Assembly: GCA_001586965.3 (NCBI GenBank)
Contig: LUCW03001576.1
Span: 1 to 25,979 of the forward strand
Length of the DNA: 25,979 nt
Direction of reading: 5' to 3'
DNA from: Sphaeroforma sirkka
Taxonomy: Eukaryota > Opisthokonta > Ichthyosporea > Ichthyophonida
The translations under genes were made by a program, and so were the position numbers. A model generated the notes under the pieces. The model saw only the letters and a list, made by a program, of their open reading frames with translations, did not search any database and had not been told where the DNA came from. Below, one piece after another: positions 1-7,827 of this stretch; the first letter of the stretch is position 1, and every line of letters begins with the position of its first letter.

Positions 1-600
1 AAGTCGACGTTTGTTAAGTCAAGTCTAACGTACCCATTAGAGAACTTAAACATACACCAGTCAGTTATTGCAATCTTCCTGTTTTGTATAATTAAGTCCA
101 TAATTATATCGGTGAAGTGCGGAATCATATCCATTGCTTCACCTTCCGGAGGTTTAGGTATCTTTAACATATTATCATCTGACTGATCTATATTCGGGTC
201 CAGCCCATTAGAGCAGACCAGTGAGTGTTATACCTAAACTGAGAAGATCAGCCATACCTATAATTAAATCGTATTTCTGAGACATGTCAGTAACGATTAG
301 GTGAGTCTTCACTTCTCTTCTATCTGACAGCATTATGTGTGCATAGTCAATGGCTTGTTCGCAAGTAGTAACTTTGCCATTTCCCAAGATTAAATCAGTT
401 GTTGCGTTATGGACAGCCATATCTGTAGCGTAGGCTACTCGGCGTGAGATAGCAGAGACTTCAGCCCATGGATCAAATAGTGCCATAACTTTTTCTCCAT
501 TTACGAAAACTGCTTGAAAGATACGTTCATCTCCTTTGGTATGCATTTTATTGAACATTTTCTCATAATCTTGCTCTAGTGCACACATATGGTACTGTCA
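1..600 (-). pseudogene. pol: Pol N-terminus (aspartic protease) of family A copy 1
   Basis: This is the retropepsin part of a gypsy Pol polyprotein, which would cut Gag-Pol in the particle. The open frame 588-208 starts at the ATG 10 bases inside Pol, and that ATG is in frame with the TGA at 598-600 closing Gag. The active-site loop reads FDPWAEVSAIS near residue 38, where retropepsins have D-S/T-G-A; the second copy has DPGA. The flap and C-terminal part (LIIGMADLLSLGI) is recognisable. A 1-base insertion near 213, relative to copy 2, ends the frame early. Pol continues to base 1 in another frame and on past the window. With Trp in place of the catalytic-loop Gly the enzyme should be dead. 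Confidence 0.8.
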
Positions 601-1805
601 GTGCTTAACTTGGACGTCCGGTAAGTCCTTGCAATCTTCTTTGTGCCAACCGTTAGTACCTTGCAAATGGCACACTCTTTCATATAGTGTCCAAAATCTG
701 GCTTGCCTGGTGCACACTTAACAGGGTCGTGTCTACCATTCCACTTGCCATTACGTTTTGTGAGGTTGTAACCACACTTCTTGCAAGGCGCTCTCACCTT
801 CTTTTCACCTTTCGGTTCGGTAGAAGTAGAGCCAGTACCCCCTCCAGTAGTAGTGCGAGGTTTCTTAGTACTACGCGCAGTATTAGTCTCTACTGCGTTT
901 TGCTTAGTGGGCTGGGTGTAGCTCGTGGTACTAAGTACTCTAGTAGAGGGATTGGTATGCCTGTGAACTATCTTCTCAAAGACAGACCAAGGCATAGATC
1001 GCAAATCACCATAGGCGATGATGTCATCATTGACTTTCTTAAAGAGGTTAGCTCCCAGAGTCTCCATCATCTGACAAATTAATAAATATTCGCCAGTATA
1101 GGTACGACCACCCATCCGAGTATTCATATGTGTCATATGAGCTAGAGCACCTCGAATAGTGGTATCGTTTGCAAAGAACTTGCGAGACTCTAAAAGTTCA
1201 CGGTCACGTGCATCTTCAAAAAAGGTGTTAAGTATATTATCACGCAACTGATGCCAGGGTAGGGCTTTCCAGTCGGGCTCATGAGCCTTCAAGATAGTTC
1301 GCCATTCACCTGGCTCACAGAAATGAATAAAGGCATTCATCATCTGCTTATCCTTAAGGCTGGCAGACTCCTTAAGTTGGTCGAAGGCCTTCAGTGTCTC
1401 CACTGTACTCTCATTAGTAGAGAAATCGACCTCAGCCTGCGCGTTACCTAGCTGCTTTATAAAGCTTGATTCTAAGTGTTCACGAGGCTCATGCTCAGAG
1501 CTACGGGATGCTAGTGCCAAGATGGTGTCTATTTCCTTTCTCTTGTTATCGATTAGACAGCGAATGTTATCCGCTTTCCTATCGTCAAGGCCAGAGTCAT
1601 TCAATAGACGATCCTCAAGGACAAGCATACCAGAGCGTAATAGCCTGAGACGAGTATGTCTGGTTCTCACTTCCTCATCCTCAGGATTAGAGCGGGAACT
1701 CTCTAACGAGGTACTGGTGTAGCGATTGCCAAAATCGTGATTACCAGGGTTAGTTGGCAAATGAGGGTCGATATTACGAGGATGGTAAGCCTCATCGAGT
1801 TCCAT
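576..1805 (-). CDS. gag: Gag core with Cys/His zinc finger-like tail, family A copy 1
   Basis: This is the capsid and nucleocapsid part of Gag, which builds the cytoplasmic particle and binds the RNA. The 409-residue open frame has a charged N-terminal helical stretch, then a capsid-like segment with an FFEDARDRELLE motif typical of retrotransposon Gag. A basic Thr-rich linker follows, then a Cys-rich tail (CKKC, later KC, then HYMKECAIC). This is not the usual CX2CX4HX4C knuckle. The last ~25 codons are out of frame because a C was lost near 650; copy 2 keeps the authentic end (stop at 10311-10313). The ATG at 1805 is internal, since copy 2 stays open upstream in this frame. It is the best-preserved Gag core in the window. 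Confidence 0.8.
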   Translation of the reverse strand: MELDEAYHPRNIDPHLPTNPGNHDFGNRYTSTSLESSRSNPEDEEVRTRHTRLRLLRSGMLVLEDRLLNDSGLDDRKADNIRCLIDNKRKEIDTILALASRSSEHEPREHLESSFIKQLGNAQAEVDFSTNESTVETLKAFDQLKESASLKDKQMMNAFIHFCEPGEWRTILKAHEPDWKALPWHQLRDNILNTFFEDARDRELLESRKFFANDTTIRGALAHMTHMNTRMGGRTYTGEYLLICQMMETLGANLFKKVNDDIIAYGDLRSMPWSVFEKIVHRHTNPSTRVLSTTSYTQPTKQNAVETNTARSTKKPRTTTGGGTGSTSTEPKGEKKVRAPCKKCGYNLTKRNGKWNGRHDPVKCAPGKPDFGHYMKECAICKVLTVGTKKIARTYRTSKLSTDSTICVH

Positions 1806-1904
1806 ACGATCATATCCTCTGACAGGGTTAGGTTTGTCAAGAGGATGGTCAATGGTAGCATCAGAGCTATAGAGATTAAATTTTGAAATATTTCTCTCTC
1901 ACCA

Positions 1905-1985
1905 GTGGTAACTGGCTTAGTAGTAAACATACTGGCTGGTAAACCAGTAGGTCTCGGGTTCGAAACTGGGCCTGAATTTTTTTTT
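1905..1985 (+). other. tRNA-like sequence antisense to Gag (copy 1, degraded)
   Basis: On the plus strand there is an A box-like TGGCTTAGTAGT at 1913-1924 and a B box-like GGTTCGAAACT at 1957-1967, followed by nine T at 1977-1985. The 44-base spacing is that of a tRNA. An anticodon-like hairpin lies between them. The T-arm is mutated here compared with copy 2, and no matching acceptor stem is present, so it is not an intact tRNA gene. Confidence 0.45.
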
Positions 1986-2630
1986 CTTCTTCGGTATAGG
2001 AAGAATATCAGCCAAGTGAGACACGATAGAGGGGTCCACAACTGCTGCTGCCGCTAGCTCCTTCAAGAGCGCTTCAGTGCGGTTCAATTGGCGTCGAGAT
2101 TGAGAGAATCCAACCACTCGTTGTCGAGTTATGGCGTCCTCAACTTCGGACCCAAGATTTGAGCTGGATGGAATGGCTTCTCCATCGATGGCGAAACCGA
2201 AATTTTCGGACAGGTCCAATACTTCCTTTTCACTCCGGATTTGTGCTGGAGTGTCCTTTAGATGTGGAATTATAATATCCCCGACATTCGTATCTACGAA
2301 TTTTCCAGCCTTTCGACGTTTATCCCCAATATTTGACGGCACGTGGTCAGGGGGCAAGCTGGGGTCCTGAGCTTCACTCCTAGGTGATACACGGACGCTG
2401 GCGAGCCTTTCCGCGGTAGTAGATACATCTTCTTCCAAGGCTTTAGGATCCGACGAGTCATCCTCAGAATTATCCTCTGTACCAACCTCAGAATTGGCTT
2501 CCCCAACAGTTTCCTCGGCAGGCTCAACTCCAGACAGGCTAGGTGTTTCCACAGGGACCTCAGGAACCTCGGCAGGCTTAGCAGGCTTAGAGCTAGCGGC
2601 TCCCTTGCCTTTAGAAGTACCCTTAGCCAT
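1917..2630 (-). CDS. gag: Gag N-terminal region (ORF1), family A copy 1
   Basis: This is the first open frame after the LTR and leader. Its ATG has A at -3 and G at +4, a good eukaryotic start context. The 237 residues start with a Lys/Ala/Pro/Ser-rich tail (MAKGTSKGKGAASSK), followed by an acidic Glu/Asp/Ser stretch. A helical segment ends in a Lys run encoded by nine A at 1977-1985. The frame stops 20 codons later, while the rest of Gag is open in the +1 frame just after the A-run. It either yields a short Gag or is the front half of a frameshifted Gag. I do not recognise a named domain, and the assignment to Gag rests on position and on matching copy 2. Confidence 0.7.
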   Translation of the reverse strand: MAKGTSKGKGAASSKPAKPAEVPEVPVETPSLSGVEPAEETVGEANSEVGTEDNSEDDSSDPKALEEDVSTTAERLASVRVSPRSEAQDPSLPPDHVPSNIGDKRRKAGKFVDTNVGDIIIPHLKDTPAQIRSEKEVLDLSENFGFAIDGEAIPSSSNLGSEVEDAITRQRVVGFSQSRRQLNRTEALLKELAAAAVVDPSIVSHLADILPIPKKKKKFRPSFEPETYWFTSQYVYY

Positions 2631-2709
2631 AGTATTTGCTGGATAGTAAATCGATGTTAGACAGTCTAAAATCAGTACACTACTGTAACTACTAAATAAC
2701 TGAAAAATA

Positions 2710-3303
2710 TGTAAATTTCGATGGAAAATTACTAGGTTTCAAACTATATTAAACTAAAATACAATTTAGTCAGTTAGATTTAGCAGTGGTAGCTTGTGTA
2801 AGAATGATCGGGACTGCCTCTTGTTAAGAGCCTAAATATCCTCGATCACACAGGGCGTACCTCTAGCTGTTCTTTATTGAATAATTTTCACTAGAAGTAC
2901 TAAGTGTTCATGACCACTTGCCTAATTTGTAAATAGACATAATAACGTAAGTCACGTTAATACATTAGCTGATATAAATAAAGTTCCATCTGAAGAAAAG
3001 TAAAAAAAAAAAAAGACTTATTGGATTTTGGAGATTGGCGGGAGGACCAAAATCTATAAGTAGTAGTTCGGAGATTGTAAAATTTAGTGTATAATATCCT
3101 ACATCTACTAATGTCTCAAATAGGTCCAAGTAGATGAGTCATACCAAATACTCAGGCTATTGGAGCCATCAAAGTGAATTTAGAACACTTTGGAAATATT
3201 GGAAAAAGAGCTTGTACTAAATTATTTAAAATACAAATAAAAACCAATGTATTATCTCAATTGATCTTGATATTTTAGACTGACCGGAGGCCGTATTTCT
3301 ACA
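2710..3303 (-). repeat. 5' LTR of family A copy 1 (about 594 bp)
   Basis: The plus-strand ends are TGTA (2710) and TACA (3303), i.e. TG...CA on the element's strand. It aligns nearly throughout with 12430-13025 and partly with 5499-5958. On the minus strand it holds AATAAA near 2873-2878, a likely polyadenylation signal, and a TATA-like TTTATATC near 2971-2980. A run of 13 A (3003-3015) differs from copy 2. I see no clear tRNA primer-binding site next to it, so the inner boundary could be off by about 20 bases. Confidence 0.8.
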
Positions 3304-3391
3304 CATTACCCTTATTGCACAACGTCGGCTCTAAATTCAAGCCATATTTTACGCCGTAACAGCTCTCCGTCATTCATGCCTACCATTGTGA

Positions 3392-4003
3392 CCCCACCCC
3401 CCCCTCACATCCCAGCCACCGTCCGAAACCTGTGACACTCCCGTGAAATCTCCACCCCCACCATGTGACACCCTGACACTCGGGACTCTCCTCCCTGCTC
3501 CGTCGTCGACTCTACACCCCAGCCATGTGACGTCCCCATCACTCAGCGCTCTCCTCCATACTCCCTCGTCGAATCTACACCCCAGCCATTTGACCCTCAG
3601 TAACCTTCTCCTCGACGACTCCCTCGATACCATACACATCTCTGATCTCCCGGGCCCTGACAAATACCGTCCTAGCTTTAACCGCAAGCAACTGTCCGAC
3701 CAACGTAAATACGATGCCGTTCGTTCCCACGTTCACGCTTTATGTGAGGTTGTGCAGAATCAACCCATCACCCCTACCTACATCAAACAGGTCCTCAGCA
3801 GCCCGAAAGCCGATCTCTGGCGCGCAGCCATCGATTCCGAGATGAACAGCCTTCGCAAGACAGGCACTTTCATCCTTCGCGACACGACCGACCTTCCTGT
3901 CGACGTCCTCATTGTGACATCTAAATGGGTATTCAAAATCAAGATGGTCAATGAAATTGTCGACAAATATAAAGCTCGTCTCGTTGCCCGTGGCTTCACG
4001 TAA
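3392..4003 (+). pseudogene. pol: Copia reverse transcriptase, N-terminal part
   Basis: The frame is open from just after a stop at 3389. The first ~70 codons are Pro/Ser/Leu-rich with two 62-63 bp tandem units, a variable linker of the kind found between integrase and RT. From about 3790 the copia RT signature begins: KADLWRAAIDSEMNSL, then KWVFKIK and KYKARLVARGFT near the end. This is the fingers region of RVT_2-type RT. The frame stops at TAA (4001-4003) where the conserved sequence carries on in another frame, so a small indel lies at about 4000. No start codon is expected because this is the inside of a polyprotein. Confidence 0.85.
3465..3589 (+). repeat. Two 62-63 bp tandem units in the copia linker
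   Basis: Units 3465-3526 and 3527-3589 each contain CTCTCCTCC, a CTCCxTCGTCGA core and CTACACCCCAGCCAT. A third, shorter, diverged unit follows. They encode two similar 21-residue Pro/Ser/His segments (ending HPSHVT and HPSHLT). This is probably a replication-slippage expansion of a low-constraint linker. Confidence 0.75.
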
Positions 4004-4268
4004 ACACTTCACGGAGACGTATGCGCCCACCTGCACCCATGAATCCCTCCGCATGCTCCTCGCTGTCGCTGCCAACAAGGGCTGGCACACCGAGCAGATG
4101 GACGTCAACACCGCCTTCCTTCACGCTGACCTTGATCAACCTATCTTCATGAAACCACCGCTGGTTCCGACCAAATCGGCATCTCCAAGGCCACCTAAAA
4201 CCTTTGAACTCGAGAAATCGCTCTACGGTCTCAAGCAATCCGACAAGCTTTGGCTCTCCTTTATTTAG
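4002..4268 (+). pseudogene. pol: Copia reverse transcriptase, palm part 1
   Basis: This continues RT in a different frame from the preceding piece. It shows FTETYAPT, then the motif with the first catalytic aspartate (EQMDVNTAFLHADL), IFMKPP, and the family signature KSLYGLKQS. These are RVT_2 hallmarks in the expected order. The frame ends in TAG at 4266-4268. The sequence expected between the LYGLKQ block and the next catalytic block is partly missing, so a deletion as well as a frameshift is likely at about 4260-4320. Confidence 0.85.
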
Positions 4269-4312
4269 TCTAAACTCCTTTAGTTTGGTTTCCACCAGGC
4301 ACATACGGACCG

Positions 4313-4582
4313 ATGTATGTTTACCATCCGCACACCTTCATACAACATCTTATCATATATGGCTTCACTCCGGCCGACACTGAACGCTTCGAGACACGAC
4401 TATCGGAATTTGACTGCTCCGTCCTCGGCGAACCCACCTGGCTCCTCGGCTGTCGCATCATCACTAGCACTGACTCTACCAGCATCGTTCAAACCTCGTA
4501 CATCAATGAGGCCCTCGAACACTTCGACATCACTTCTGCTCATTCAGTCAACACCCCCCCTTCCAATCACCCCTCTCGTTGA
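4313..4582 (+). pseudogene. pol: Copia reverse transcriptase, palm/thumb with YVDD missing
   Basis: TFIQHLIIYGFTP sits where copia elements have a hydrophobic strand running into the YVDD catalytic turn. Here the Tyr is followed directly by Gly-Phe, so the two catalytic aspartates are gone, together with several flanking residues. Downstream, FETRLSEFDCSVLGEP and the LLGCRI block fit the RT thumb/connection. The reading continues in another frame after about 4560 (YRELVDTLLYLSIIMRIDITFAV, written here only as part of the family pattern). This copy cannot make an active RT. Confidence 0.75.
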
Positions 4583-4830
4583 ACATGAAGGCCCTTTATT
4601 TGACTGTCCATACCGCGAACTCGTCGACACCCTCCTCTACCTCTCTATCATCATGCGCATCGATATCACCTTTGCCGTCACCAATCTCTTGCGGTTCCTT
4701 TCCAACCCTAGCGAAGACCATTGGCTCGCTCCGCTATCTTCAAACCACCCCCACGCTTGGTCTCACGTATAGTAAAACGCCCCAACCGCACTCCACTGAC
4801 GCCTACGCTGACTCCGACTATGCCAGCTGA
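4562..4830 (+). pseudogene. pol: Copia RT connection to RNase H, broken
   Basis: Two overlapping frames share the homology. From 4562 to about 4740 the frame reads YRELVDTLLYLS and FAVTNLLRFLSNPSEDHW, the conserved connection region. After an indel near 4735, the other frame gives RYLQTTPTLGLTYS and DAYADSDYAS, the start of copia RNase H with its first Asp motif. It ends in TGA created by a 19-bp tandem duplication. Confidence 0.75.
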
Positions 4831-4847
4831 CTCCGACTATGCCAGCT
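4810..4847 (+). repeat. 19-bp exact tandem duplication
   Basis: The unit GACTCCGACTATGCCAGCT occurs at 4810-4828 and again at 4829-4847. It doubles the DSDYAS part of the copia RNase H. As 19 is not a multiple of three, it shifts the frame. Being exact, it is younger than most of the other damage in this relic. Confidence 0.95.
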
Positions 4848-5363
4848 GTCTCACTACCCGTCGATCCACTATCGGCTACGTCATTCGCGTATGTGGCACT
4901 CCAATGATCTGGAAAAGTAAGCGCCAAAAGACTGTCAGCATTAGCACTGCTGAAGCCAAATACTTTGCTGCCAGGGAAGCTGCTAAACACGTACAGTGGC
5001 TTTGCAACTTCTTATCTGAGCTTGGTTTTTACCTCCGATGCCCCCACTGATTTCTACTGCGATATCCAATCCGCCGTACATGTCATCACCAACTCAGGAA
5101 CCCCCAAGCAGCTAAAACACGTCGATATACGCGTTCACCACATTTGTGACCTTCAAGACCAAGGTGCCATCGCTACCAAATACGTTAACACTGCCGATAA
5201 CATCGTAGACACCTTGACGAACAACCTTCCTCGACCCACCCACTCTAAACATACCTCTAACATCCCGTCCCACCACCATCATCGACCCCTGATCAACCGT
5301 CCTTGTTGCAGCACTAGCTCACACGTCCGACAACAACCATACATGCATCCACCACCTTTGTAA
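4829..5363 (+). pseudogene. pol: Copia RNase H and C-terminal end
   Basis: RNase H would remove the RNA strand after cDNA synthesis. The first part (to about 5035) reads DSDYASCLTTRRSTIGYV, WKSKRQKTVSISTAEAKY and WLCNFLSELGF, which is the canonical copia RNase H pattern. It includes the TAEAKY motif with its catalytic Glu. A frame change at about 5030 leads to FYCDIQSAVHVI (third acidic residue), LKHVDIRVHHI and DNIVDTLTNNLP, where functional copies end in a D-x-LTK-like motif. A His/Pro-rich tail ends in TAA at 5361-5363. The pieces are in the right order, with one internal frameshift. Confidence 0.85.
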
Positions 5364-5498
5364 ACACGATGGAAATTACTCTACTGCATATGCTACCTCC
5401 GATGTGCATCCTAACCTCCAACATCGTCTATTCCTTCAGGAGAACTCCACCCGATCGATGCTCACCGCCACGCGCCCTGCCTTGATCCATTTTCACTT
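5364..5498 (+). other. Copia 3' flank, no LTR seen
   Basis: This is GC-rich sequence following the RNase H stop. I find no polypurine tract and no TG-start LTR before the family A LTR begins at 5499. It is probably the truncated 3' end of the copia relic. Confidence 0.4.
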
Positions 5499-5958
5499 TG
5501 TAGTACTAAAGAAATTACTGTTTCAAACTATATTAAATAAAATAATAATTTAGTCAGTTAGATTTAGCAGTAGTGTAAGAAATAAAGACTGCCTCTTGTT
5601 GAAGAAAAGTTAGCTGTTCTTTATTGAATAAAAGAAGTACTAAAAGACTTATTAAGTCACGATTTTAAAGGAGATTGGCTTATTGGATTTTGGAGGGAGG
5701 ACCAAAATCAATAAGTAGTAGTTCGGAGATTATAAAATTTAGTTTATAATATCCTACATCTACTAATGTCTCAAATAGGTCCAAGTAGATGAGTCATACC
5801 AAATACTCAGGCTATTGGAGCCATCAAAGTGAATTTAGAACACTTTGGAAATATTGGAAAAAGAGCTTGTACTAATTATTTTAAAATACAAATAAAAACC
5901 AATGTATTATCTCAATTGATCTTGATATTTTAGACTGACCGGAGGCCGTATTTCTACA
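5499..5958 (-). repeat. 3' LTR of family A copy 2 (about 460 bp, rearranged)
   Basis: The plus-strand ends are TGTA (5499) and TACA (5958). Bases 5690-5958 match the U3 end of the other LTRs closely. The part nearer 5499 is shorter and mosaic: pieces such as GAAGAAAAGTT, AGCTGTTCTTTATTGAATA and AAGTCACG are present, but partly in a different order from 12430-13025. AATAAA is retained on the minus strand near 5617-5622. The polypurine tract expected just inside (5959-5972) is weak: GCTACTGGGGGCTA on the minus strand. Confidence 0.8.
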
Positions 5959-6084
5959 TAGCCCCCAGTAGCTTTTAGAACTACGAACGTACGTTAAGAT
6001 ACGATCTAGTTGGTAAAGCGAAACCAAAGTAAAAACGGTTTCGGTCATGACTTATCGAGTAAGTATGTGCCTATATGTACGAGT

Positions 6085-7194
6085 TCAAGACTCATGTTGT
6101 ACTCTATGTCGTTTAGTATTTGGTCCAGTAACCATTTCCGATGTAGGCGCCTTACGTTTATTATTTGGTAAGGTATTAGCCAAAGGCTGTTCTTCATTAG
6201 TAAGTAAGTTTGAACAATTTTCTGCACTGTTGGTAAGCAGATCAGAAAGTTTAGTCACGTAGGAAGTAGGTGGCAAATAGGGAATTTCAGATCCGTCAGG
6301 GTTTGTAGTCACCTGAGGAAACCCTTTTCGTTTATCTCGTGTGTTCTTATGTAAACGCTTATTCCATTTCTTATTAAAGATACGAAGAAAGTCGCGAGAT
6401 TCACGAAATGCATCGGAGGTTAGCCAAGCTACTGTCCCATCCATGAAACGGGTCTTGTAGTAAGTGTAACCGTCTTCGGATGTTTTGTCAATTATATCTT
6501 TGACTTGTGACTCCATAACTGGTACATCAGAATCAAATGAGCGAGCGAATGAGAGTTCGGAGGTAGGGATACGGTGAGTGCCTAGATTGGTTGCGCTAGT
6601 ACCATCAATGTTATTCACTTCGTAAGTATCACTCTTCTCATCATGGTAGGAAATAACAAAAGGTCCTATCGTCTTAGAAGAGAGTTCGGTAACGTTGGCG
6701 TTTCGATTTATAATGTTAACGTAATCGCCGACTTTGAACTGAACAATGTTCTTAGTGTTATTCCATCGGTCATACGCTTTAAGTAGGACGCGATTCTTGT
6801 GCTCGAGTAAACAGGGGTAAACAACGTTCTGCATATGCTCGATCTTTTGAAGCCACGGGGTAGCGTGTTTCTCGGGCGCAGTTTTATCAAACGTTGCTTG
6901 TAATTCACTATAGCGGCCAAAGAAATAGTGAAACGGGAGTGTTCCAGTTTGAGGATTCATGCAGTTATTCATTTGAGTCTGAACCCATTTCAAATGATAA
7001 GGCCACATATCCTCAACGTCGTCTAGTGCGGTACGCAAGAGTTTCTTAAGTTCTCTATGACGTGTCTCATTTGCACCCTGCGTTTGAGGTTTGTAAGGAA
7101 CACCACGCCTATGGGTCATGCCTGATACGAGTATAAGTGCCTCCATTACGTCGGTACAAAACTCACTACCGTTATCAGAACATAGTACTCGGGG
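6085..7194 (-). pseudogene. pol: Integrase C-terminal half with divergent chromodomain, family A copy 2
   Basis: This frame holds the second half of the DDE core. The CSDNGSEF motif carries the second Asp, just upstream of the first Met in this frame, and GANETRHRELKK carries the Glu. A GPY-like C-terminal domain follows (FKVGDYVNI, KTIGPFVISYH). Residues ~213-262, counted from the Met at 7146, look chromodomain-like: VKDIIDKTSEDGYTYYK, an acidic turn, then AWLTSDAF. A basic tail ends in TGA at 6085-6087. Integrase inserts cDNA in the nucleus, and chromodomain tails are known to guide chromoviruses to heterochromatin. The frame is cut from the upstream core at the G4 run 7191-7194. Bases 5959-6084 are 3' untranslated sequence. 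Confidence 0.85.
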
Positions 7195-7396
7195 AAACCG
7201 AAGTCATTAAAGACGTGATAGCATAATTCTGCCACTGTTTGTGGACGTTTGTTCGGTATTGCATAAAGCAAGTTATAGCCCGAAGCCACACATAAGAAAT
7301 GACAGATATATACATCGCCAGTATGCTTGGATCGCGGGAGTTTAACCAAATCGACTATGACTCGGCGCATCGGTTGGTCTTCTGTCACACTTTTTT
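7191..7396 (-). pseudogene. pol: Integrase catalytic core, N-terminal part, family A copy 2
   Basis: This short frame carries the first catalytic Asp of the DDE triad (RRVIVDLVKLP). The following strand-helix block (FLCVASGYNLLYAIP and VAELCYHVFNDFGFP) is typical of the gypsy rve core. Homology leaves this frame at both ends. A run of six A (plus-strand T6 near 7393-7398) separates it from the zinc-binding part, and a run of four C on the coding strand (plus-strand G4, 7191-7194) separates it from the second Asp. Each break needs one base, which fits homopolymer indels. Confidence 0.85.
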
Positions 7397-7827
7397 AGGG
7401 GTGCCCAACCGTATCGCTTGATCTGGTTCTTTTCACAATCAGTACAGCGTCGGTATACTTCACGTATGGTTTCTTTCAGCGCCGGGTGATCAAGCCCTGC
7501 ACGAATAGCCATTTTATAAGTATGCTCATATGCTCGATGCGTTAAATTATGTATAATTTTAACTCTACTTTCGAGCTCCTCTAAGTCAGTCAGATTCTGC
7601 GTAACGCTGGCTGGATGAACCATAGTCCTGTTGGAAAGGGCAACCTCAGTATCAGGAGGGGTAGAGTCCTGAGATACATAATTGACAACATTGGATTGTT
7701 GAAGTATCTTCTTCAGTTGTTTCGCCACTCCTGGCTGTTCTTTAAGCAGCGCTTTAAGTAGTTGAGTGCGAGCTTCAGGTTCTCTTAGAGTTTTGAGTCT
7801 TTGATCCATGGCCTTAGCTAGTTCCAT
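7397..7827 (-). pseudogene. pol: Integrase zinc-binding (HHCC) domain, family A copy 2
   Basis: The frame begins with a charged helical linker. It then gives the H2C2 zinc-binding domain that precedes the catalytic core in gypsy integrases: IIHNLTHRAYEHTY supplies the histidines and YRRCTDCEKNQIKR the CxxC. The frame overlaps the upstream RNase H/methyltransferase frame by 14 bases and is +1 relative to it. The overlap is at a run of six A (plus-strand T6, 7829-7834) ahead of an ATG, so it could be an indel, a programmed shift or re-initiation. Only one copy covers this region, so I cannot choose. Confidence 0.8.

Larger units (their letters stand above)
1..3303 (-). mobile_element. Ty3/gypsy LTR retrotransposon, family A copy 1 (5' half)
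   Basis: Read on the minus strand, this holds the 5' LTR (2710-3303), leader, Gag and the start of Pol (protease). It is cut by the left window edge. Bases 1-3303 align almost base for base with 9712-13025 of the second copy, apart from point changes and small indels, so the copies are close relatives. The 5' LTR ends in TACA on the plus strand at 3303, the expected inverse of TG. The right flank is plus-strand copia sequence. The rest of pol and the 3' LTR must lie left of the window if the element is complete. Confidence 0.9.
3304..5498 (+). mobile_element. Ty1/copia retrotransposon remnant (pol 3' part)
   Basis: This is a plus-strand relic lying exactly between the LTRs of two family A copies. 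It carries, in order, a Pro-rich linker, the copia-type reverse transcriptase, and RNase H with the typical C-terminal end. No gag, protease, integrase or LTR is recognisable. It is more GC-rich, with many Cys/Ser/Pro codons, and so has a base composition unlike the flanking gypsy DNA. At least five frame changes and the loss of the YVDD segment make it non-functional. Bases 5364-5498 continue in similar GC-rich sequence without a frame I can assign, and 3304-3391 shows nothing identifiable. Confidence 0.85.

Noticed and set aside
687..1722. Plus-strand open frames over Gag (687-1082, 1466-1648, 1522-1722)
   Set aside because: They are antisense shadows of the minus-strand Gag frame, with biased composition and no motif. 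Copy 2 does not keep them open.
2131..2527. Open frames at 2131-2370 (+) and 2294-2527 (-)
   Set aside because: They are out-of-frame readings of the Gag N-terminal region, which is itself supported by its start context and by copy 2.
3370..4304. Minus-strand open frames opposite the copia RT (3370-3687, 3740-4111, 3778-3999, 3996-4304)
   Set aside because: The plus strand carries clear RT motifs. The minus frames are Arg/Gly/Val-rich shadows of a GC-rich coding strand.
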